Of a DNA stretch of 11,213 bases, positions 6,652 to 11,213 are shown piece by piece. The position numbers and the translations under genes were made by a program. Numbering within the stretch: the first letter of the stretch is position 1; each line of letters starts with the position of its first letter. The DNA is from Eubacteriales bacterium (GTDB lineage Bacteria; Bacillota_A; Clostridia; Christensenellales; Aristaeellaceae), in the NCBI GenBank assembly GCA_030528845.1, contig JAUMYC010000065.1, forward strand, positions 1-11,213, given 5' to 3'. The notes below the pieces were generated by a model, which did no database searches, was not told the origin of the DNA, and worked only from the letters and a program-made list of their open reading frames with translations.

Positions 6652-8361
6652 ATGTCTAAACTTATCGGCATCGATCTTGGCACGACCAATTCCTGCGTCG
6701 CTGTGATGGAAGGCGGGGAATGCGTGATCATTCCCAACGAGACCGGCGGGCGCACCACGCCCTCCGTCGTTGCCTTCGCCAAGAATGGAGAACGGCTGGT
6801 CGGTCAGGCGGCAAAGCGGCAGGCCGTGACCAATCCGGACCGCACGGTCAGCTCCATCAAGCGCGAAATGGGTTCGGATTATCGCGTCAGCATCGACAAC
6901 AAGCGCTACACGCCGCAGGAGATCTCCGCCATGATCCTGCAAAAGCTCAAGCGGGACGCAGAGGAATATCTCGGCGAGAGCGTGACCGACGCCGTCATCA
7001 CCGTGCCCGCCTATTTCACCGACTCCCAGCGGCAGGCCACCAAGGACGCCGGCACCATTGCCGGGCTGAACGTGCAGCGCATCATCAACGAGCCCACCGC
7101 AGCCGCGCTGGCCTACGGCGTGGACAAGGAGCAGGCGCAGAAGGTGATGGTGTACGACCTGGGCGGCGGCACGTTCGACGTCTCCGTGCTGGAAATTTCC
7201 GGCGGGGTGATCGAAGTGCTCGCCACGGCGGGCAACAACCGCCTCGGCGGCGACGATTTTGACAGCGCGCTCACGGAATATCTGGCCGATATCTTCCGGC
7301 GCGAGAGCGGCCTGGACATCCACAGGGACAACGCGGCCTACTGGCGGCTGCGCGAGGCCGCCGAAAAGGCGAAGATCGAGCTCAGCGGCATGATGGAAAC
7401 GCAGGTGAACCTGCCCTTCCTGATGGCGGACAAAAAGGGCCCGCATCATCTGGAGACGACCGTCACGCGCGCAAAGTTCGACCAGCTCACGGCCAGCCTC
7501 GTGGAGGCGACCATGGGCCCGGTGCGGCAGGCGCTCGCCGACGCAGCGCTGAGCCCCGCGCAGATCTCCAAGACGCTGCTCGTGGGCGGCACCAGCCGCA
7601 TCCCCGCCGTGCAGACGGCGATCAAAAATTTCATGGGCAAGGAGCCGTTCAAGGGCATCAACCCGGACGAATGCGTGGCCATGGGCGCCTCGCTGCAGGC
7701 GGGCGTGCTGGCCGGCACGGTCACCGGCCTTCTGCTCATCGACGTGAACCCGCTCTCTCTCGGCATCGAGACCGTCGGCGGCGTGTTCTCCAAAATTATC
7801 GACCGCAATACCACGCTGCCCATCAAGCGCAGCGAGATCTATACCACTGCGGCCAATTTCCAGACCTCCGTCGAAGTAAAGGTCTTTCAGGGCGAGCGGC
7901 ACATGACCGCGGGCAACCGCCTGCTGGGCAATTTCCGCCTCAGCGGCATCCGCCCCGCCATGCGCGGCACGCCGCAGATCGAGGTCACCTTCGAGATCGA
8001 CACCAACGGCATCGTGCATGTCTCCGCGCGCGACATGGCCACCGGCCGCCAGCAGGAGATCACCATCACCGCCTCCTCCAACCTCTCGCAGGCCGAGATC
8101 GACCGCGCCATCCGCGACGCGCAGCAGTATGCCGAGGAGGACAAGCGGCGCAAGGACGAGGCGAACGCCATGCACGAGGCCGAGACGCTGCTCTACCGCG
8201 CGAACGAGATCTCCAAGAAGCTCAGCCGGGAGGACAGAAAGCGCCTGGACGAGGTCTGCAGCCGCCTGAAAAAGGCCGTCAAGAGCAAGGACGGGGTGCG
8301 CATCGCGCAGGAATGCGAGGCGCTCTCTCAGATGCTGGACACTCTCGCCCCGCAGAGCTGA
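6652..8361 (+). CDS. dnaK: Hsp70 chaperone of the DnaK family, solitary and short
   Basis: This is an ATP-driven cytosolic chaperone that binds exposed hydrophobic segments of proteins. It has 569 residues against about 610-640 for typical DnaK. The nucleotide-binding domain (about 1-355) has IDLGTTNS (7-14), [12 protein letters not shown] (167-178) and [11 protein letters not shown] (311-321). The interdomain linker (about 357-364) reads TVTGLLLI, where typical DnaK has VKDVLLL. The beta substrate domain is about 365-475 and the helical lid about 476-566. The protein ends in LAPQS, so the flexible tail with the acidic EEVD-like end is missing. It is of the Gram-positive type. ATG 6652 follows AAGGAG (6637-6642) by nine bases. 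hrcA, grpE and dnaJ are absent from the window; prmA-rsmE lies upstream and a strong terminator follows. It is either the only DnaK, relocated, or a paralogue; the altered linker and lost tail favour a paralogue. Confidence 0.92.
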   Translation: MSKLIGIDLGTTNSCVAVMEGGECVIIPNETGGRTTPSVVAFAKNGERLVGQAAKRQAVTNPDRTVSSIKREMGSDYRVSIDNKRYTPQEISAMILQKLKRDAEEYLGESVTDAVITVPAYFTDSQRQATKDAGTIAGLNVQRIINEPTAAALAYGVDKEQAQKVMVYDLGGGTFDVSVLEISGGVIEVLATAGNNRLGGDDFDSALTEYLADIFRRESGLDIHRDNAAYWRLREAAEKAKIELSGMMETQVNLPFLMADKKGPHHLETTVTRAKFDQLTASLVEATMGPVRQALADAALSPAQISKTLLVGGTSRIPAVQTAIKNFMGKEPFKGINPDECVAMGASLQAGVLAGTVTGLLLIDVNPLSLGIETVGGVFSKIIDRNTTLPIKRSEIYTTAANFQTSVEVKVFQGERHMTAGNRLLGNFRLSGIRPAMRGTPQIEVTFEIDTNGIVHVSARDMATGRQQEITITASSNLSQAEIDRAIRDAQQYAEEDKRRKDEANAMHEAETLLYRANEISKKLSREDRKRLDEVCSRLKKAVKSKDGVRIAQECEALSQMLDTLAPQS

Positions 8362-8377
8362 CAACATAAAACACAGA

Positions 8378-8410
8378 CCAGACCGGCAAAAGCGCCGGTC
8401 TGGTTTTTTT
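8378..8410 (+). terminator. Intrinsic terminator after dnaK, possibly bidirectional
   Basis: A perfect 10-bp GC-rich stem (8378-8387 with 8394-8403) with a six-base loop is followed by seven T residues (8404-8410), 16 bases after the dnaK stop. The convergent LysM gene ends at 8430, so the same hairpin may end that message too, although the T run on the - strand side is broken. Confidence 0.93.
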
Positions 8411-8429
8411 GTTTGCGGAGAAAACAGCC

Positions 8430-9173
8430 TCAGTAGCGCACGGTGGTGCCTTCGGTGAAATCCGCGGGCGCGAGGTTCGGGTTGCTGCTCAGCAGCGCGC
8501 CCACGGACACGCCCAGATTGCCCGCCGCCGTCTGCAGATCCTCGCCGGGCTGCAGAAGATACATCCTGCCCGCCGTCGTCGCGCAGCAAGGGCTCTCCTT
8601 CGGCGCGTAATATTCCTGCCCCACATAGAGCCGGCCGGGCTTGAGCTCCGGATTGAACAGGCGGAACAGCAGATAGGAAAGCCCCGTCTTGACCAGCAGG
8701 TCGCTGTACGACTCGCCGGACTTCACCGTGTACTTCACCACGTCGATACAGACGCGCAGAACGGTCTCTCCGCCGCTTTCCGGGGCGGAGGGAGTGTCGG
8801 GCTTCGGCGCGGGCGTATCGGGCTCCTCCTCGCGCACAGGCACGCACAGCACCTGTCCGATGGCGATCACGTCCGGGTCGATGAACGGGTTCGCCGCGGT
8901 CATCTGCGCCACGGTGACGCCGAACTTCTTTGCAATGGCGGTAAGGGTATCCCCTTTATGTACGACGTAGAGCGTTCCGTTCGGACAGCGCAGAGAGGGC
9001 ACGCAGATCGCGTCGCCGGGCTTTGCGTCGCCGATCAGCTCGGGATTGATGCGGCGGATATCCGCCACAGTCACGCCGTAGCGCGCGGCGATCGTGGCAA
9101 GGGTGTCGCCCTGCCGCAAAACATAGGCATTTGCCCCCGCCGGGCAGGAAAAAGCAGAAACCGTTTCAGCCAT
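8430..9173 (-). CDS. Four-LysM, cysteine-containing protein, probably spore-coat or cortex associated
   Basis: The protein is 247 residues with no signal peptide or membrane segment. LysM domains, which bind N-acetylglucosamine-containing glycans such as peptidoglycan, lie at about 17-59, 69-111, 147-191 and 204-247. The first two are canonical (GDTL near the start, ANP or INP in the middle, ICVP or LCVP at the end); the last two are divergent. A Pro/Glu linker (about 113-136) separates the pairs. Seven cysteines (10, 57, 63, 110, 142, 196, 197) recur at domain edges in CPAG and CPNG openings, a style seen in clostridial spore-coat LysM proteins related to SafA. Absence of a secretion signal fits assembly from the mother cell. 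The start is ATG at 9173, reading leftward, with AAGGGGGA on the - strand (9188-9181) seven bases before it. A sigma-K-like promoter lies upstream. The gene is convergent with dnaK and divergent from the TetM-like gene. Confidence 0.85.
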   Translation of the reverse strand: MAETVSAFSCPAGANAYVLRQGDTLATIAARYGVTVADIRRINPELIGDAKPGDAICVPSLRCPNGTLYVVHKGDTLTAIAKKFGVTVAQMTAANPFIDPDVIAIGQVLCVPVREEEPDTPAPKPDTPSAPESGGETVLRVCIDVVKYTVKSGESYSDLLVKTGLSYLLFRLFNPELKPGRLYVGQEYYAPKESPCCATTAGRMYLLQPGEDLQTAAGNLGVSVGALLSSNPNLAPADFTEGTTVRY

Positions 9174-9206
9174 AGAATGTTCCCCCTTCGTCGTTGGATC
9201 CTCTAC

Positions 9207-9233
9207 AGTGTATTCCGCGCCCGCTCTCTTTGT
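9207..9233 (-). promoter_or_regulatory. Candidate sigma-K/sigma-E type promoter of the LysM gene
   Basis: On the - strand, AATACACT (9214-9207) matches seven of eight positions of the sigma-E -10 CATACANT and fits the sigma-K pattern CATANNNT except at the first base. An AC dinucleotide (9233-9232) lies exactly 17 bases upstream, as in the sigma-K consensus; a sigma-E -35 is not seen. The start would fall near 9200, leaving about 27 leader bases that contain the ribosome site. The consensus is short, so chance matches are common. Confidence 0.35.
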
Positions 9234-9275
9234 GCCAAGGCTTGCGCGGCGCAGGCAAACGTGATATAAAGAGAG
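9224..9275. repeat. Inverted repeat in the divergent LysM/GTPase intergenic region
   Basis: CTCTCTTT (9224-9231) and AAAGAGAG (9268-9275) are perfect 8-bp inverted arms whose starts are 44 bases apart, close to four helical turns. One arm overlaps the upstream part of the candidate LysM promoter and the other overlaps the end of the -10 of the GTPase gene. The layout would suit a shared regulator, but the arms are low-complexity. Confidence 0.35.
9242..9270 (+). promoter_or_regulatory. Predicted sigma-A promoter of the TetM-like GTPase gene
   Basis: TTGCGC (9242-9247), a 17-base spacer and TATAAA (9265-9270), with TG at 9262-9263 giving an extended -10. The start near 9277 leaves about 33 leader bases before TTG 9310. 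No long leader peptide of the kind that attenuates tet(M) is present. Confidence 0.65.
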
Positions 9276-9309
9276 GGTGCAACCGATTTTTCCAAGGGGA
9301 GGGAAACGC

Positions 9310-11213
9310 TTGGCAAACGTGCGCAATATCGGCGTATTTGCCCATGTCGACGCGGGAAAGACGAGCCTGACCGAGCGCATGCTCTCACATTGCGGGGCTA
9401 TCCGCAAGGAGGGCTCTGTGGACGCGGGCACGGCGCATACGGACAACCTGGACATCGAGCGCAGGAGGGGCATCTCCGTGCGCAGCGCCTGCGCGCCCAT
9501 GCAATGGAAGCATGTGGAGATCCGCCTGCTGGACACCCCCGGCCATGCCGATTTCGCCGCCGAGATCGAGCGCGCGATGTGGGCGCTGGACGGAGCGGTG
9601 GTGCTGCTGAGCGCGGCGGAGGGCGTGCAGCCGCAGACCGAGCTCATCTGCGAAGCCCTGCGCGACCAGGCCATCCCCTATCTCTTCTTCATCAACAAAT
9701 GCGACCGGGCCGACCCGGCCGAGGCCATCGCGCAGGCGCAGGCGCAGCTGTCCGCGTGCGCTGTGGACATCCGCGACGACGAAGCCGTCATGGCGCTGCT
9801 GGCCGAGGAGGACGAGCAGGCGCTGGAAGCCTATATCTCCGGCGAGATCTACGCGCGCGACAGGCTTCTGAGCGCGCTCGGCGCGCTGACCAAGGCCGGC
9901 AAGGCGCATCCGATCATCTGCGGCTCTGCGCTGCAGGACGAGGGCGTGGAGGCCCTTCTGGACGCGGTCTGCGCCTTTCTGCCCGCGCCCGGGGGCGATG
10001 CGAACGGCCCCCTCTGCGGCATCGTCTTCTCTCTGGATCATTCCGACCCGGTCATGGGCCGCGCGGCGCGCGTGCGGCTGTTCTCCGGCGCGCTGAAAAA
10101 CCGCGAGCCGCTGCTCGTGCCGACGGCCGAAAACGAATTCGGCGTGAAACAGCCGCCCGTGGAGCGCAAGGTGACGCAGATCCGCGCGCTGAGCGTGGAC
10201 GGCAAGGGCAAGGATCTGGGCGAGATCAAGGCGGGCGACATCGCGCTGGTCTACGGCCTCGGCGATATCCGCACCGGCGCGATCCTCGGCGACGAGGCGC
10301 TGCTGGGGCGCAAGGCGAGCTCCGGCCGCATGAAGGAGCCGCTCATCACCGTCTCCGTGGAGCCGGACGACCCGAAGAACGCGCCCGCGCTGGACAAGGC
10401 GCTGCAGGTACTCTGCGCGGAGGATCCGCTGCTGGGCGCCGTCAAGACGGGCGGCGGCATACAGATGCGCATCACCGGCCGAATCCAGCTCGACGTCGTC
10501 TCCGAAATGCTGGAAAGCCGCTGGGGGCTCAAGGTCTCGTTCGGCCCGCCGAAGATCATCTACCGCGAGACCATCCGCGAGGCGGCCACCGGCTTTTACG
10601 CTTACACCATGCCCAAGCCCTGCTGGGCCATCATCGAATTCTGGATCGAGCCGCTTCCGCGCGGCAGCGGCGTGGTGTTTGAAAGCGTCGTCCCCTCGCG
10701 GGATATCATGCCGCGCTATCAGCATCAGGTGCAGCAGGCCATCCCGCTGGCTATCCGTCAGGGCATGCTCGGCTGGCGCGTGGACGACGTGAAGATCACC
10801 CTCGTGGGCGGAAACCACCACCTCATCCACACCCATCCGCTCGATTTCATTGTGGCGACCCCCGTCGCCTTCCTCGACGGCCTGCGCCGGGGCGGCTCCG
10901 TGCTGCTCGAGCCCATGCTCAGCGCGCGCATCACCGTGCCGGCGGACACGGGCGGCAAGGTGCTCGCAAGGGTAGCGGCCATGCGCGGCGAGGTCACGCA
11001 GACGGAATCCGCCGGCGAGAGCGTGCGCATGACGGCCACCATCCCCGCCGCGACGAGCGTGGATTTCCCCACCGAGCTGAGCATCCTCTCCGGCGGGCGC
11101 GGCGCGCTCTCCATGCAGGTGAGCGGCTATCGCGAATGCGAGATGCGCGAGGGCGCGACCTGCGAACGCGTGGGCGTGCATCCGCTGGACACCTCCAAGT
11201 ATATCCTCGCGGC
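9310..11213 (+). CDS. TetM/TetO-like translation factor GTPase, 3' end cut by the window
   Basis: At least 634 residues are visible. TetM has 639, so probably only a few codons are missing. It is an EF-G-related GTPase with P-loop AHVDAGKT (11-18), switch I RGIS (53-56), G3 DTPGHADF (75-82), G4 NKCD (129-132) and G5 GSAL (205-208), then domains II to V. TetM-family proteins bind the ribosomal A-site region and eject tetracycline. Here the domain IV loop that in TetM carries SPV next to the drug site reads HHLIHTH (503-509), so resistance should not be assumed. I recall this version (GVHPLD-x-x-KYIL near the end) as a separate clostridial group with no proven role. The start is TTG 9310, backed by GGGGAGGG (9296-9303) six bases upstream and by the family N-terminus NIGVFAHVDAGKT. 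The frame stays open to the window edge. Confidence 0.92.
   Translation, partial: MANVRNIGVFAHVDAGKTSLTERMLSHCGAIRKEGSVDAGTAHTDNLDIERRRGISVRSACAPMQWKHVEIRLLDTPGHADFAAEIERAMWALDGAVVLLSAAEGVQPQTELICEALRDQAIPYLFFINKCDRADPAEAIAQAQAQLSACAVDIRDDEAVMALLAEEDEQALEAYISGEIYARDRLLSALGALTKAGKAHPIICGSALQDEGVEALLDAVCAFLPAPGGDANGPLCGIVFSLDHSDPVMGRAARVRLFSGALKNREPLLVPTAENEFGVKQPPVERKVTQIRALSVDGKGKDLGEIKAGDIALVYGLGDIRTGAILGDEALLGRKASSGRMKEPLITVSVEPDDPKNAPALDKALQVLCAEDPLLGAVKTGGGIQMRITGRIQLDVVSEMLESRWGLKVSFGPPKIIYRETIREAATGFYAYTMPKPCWAIIEFWIEPLPRGSGVVFESVVPSRDIMPRYQHQVQQAIPLAIRQGMLGWRVDDVKITLVGGNHHLIHTHPLDFIVATPVAFLDGLRRGGSVLLEPMLSARITVPADTGGKVLARVAAMRGEVTQTESAGESVRMTATIPAATSVDFPTELSILSGGRGALSMQVSGYRECEMREGATCERVGVHPLDTSKYILA

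Noticed and set aside
6613..8847. 744-residue open frame on the - strand antisense to dnaK
   Set aside because: It mirrors the dnaK codon pattern, which is a known source of false antisense frames in GC-rich Hsp70 genes. Its translation is low-complexity and rich in Ala, Arg, His, Val and Leu with no domain, and it runs across the dnaK terminator and the LysM gene's sense strand.
9174..9674. Extending the LysM gene upstream to 9674 on the - strand
   Set aside because: The extension would overlap the start of the GTPase gene, is low-complexity, and ignores the well-placed ribosome site before 9173.
9385..11181. 598-residue - strand frame and a 430-residue + frame (9390-10682) over the GTPase gene
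   Set aside because: The frame starting at TTG 9310 shows all G motifs without interruption. The other two are Arg/Ala/Gly-rich shadows of it.
9310..11213. Calling the GTPase a tetracycline-resistance gene such as tet(M)
   Set aside because: The SPV loop is replaced, codon use matches the neighbouring housekeeping genes, and no mobile-element or tet leader sequence is nearby.

Overview
The window looks like chromosomal DNA from a GC-rich, spore-forming member of the Clostridia (Firmicutes). The evidence is an HPr kinase/phosphorylase of the Gram-positive type, the prmA-rsmE pair, a SpoIIQ-like M23 protein, a soluble Cys-containing LysM protein of the spore-coat style, a clostridial TetM-like translation GTPase, strong AGGAGG-type ribosome binding sites, and promoters that fit sigma-A and possibly sporulation sigma factors. 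Genus-level placement is not possible by eye. Nearly all genes are on the + strand; the only - strand gene is the LysM gene (8430-9173). There is no gap over 300 bases: the longest is the 198-base hprK downstream region (1892-2089).

Layout: (a) 1-1891: the tail of an unrecognised gene, a Cof-type HAD phosphatase with a TTG start, then hprK, closely spaced and probably co-transcribed. (b) 2014-3424: a self-contained unit of sigma-A promoter, secreted triple-SH3 protein with an unusual C-terminal His/Cys domain, and a strong terminator. (c) 3445-4005: a small membrane-anchored M23 (SpoIIQ-like) gene behind a possible sigma-F/G promoter. (d) 4036-4751: upp (uracil salvage) with its own extended -10 promoter and a terminator touching its stop codon. 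(e) 4829-6544: prmA and rsmE, two ribosome methyltransferases with 30 bases between them. (f) 6573-8410: a dnaK-type chaperone gene with its own promoter region and a strong terminator, but no grpE, dnaJ or hrcA beside it. (g) 8430-9173 (-): the LysM gene, convergent with dnaK. (h) 9242-11213 (+): a TetM-like GTPase gene divergent from the LysM gene and cut by the window edge just before its expected end.

Most content is housekeeping: carbon regulation, pyrimidine salvage, ribosome modification, protein folding and translation. Envelope or sporulation genes are mixed in. No mobile element, CRISPR array, rRNA or tRNA was seen, and I found no multi-gene novel system. The best leads are the C-terminal domain of the SH3 protein, the solitary short DnaK beside prmA-rsmE, the altered decoding-site loop of the TetM-like GTPase, and the candidate sporulation promoters. 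All calls come from reading the sequence; no search was run.
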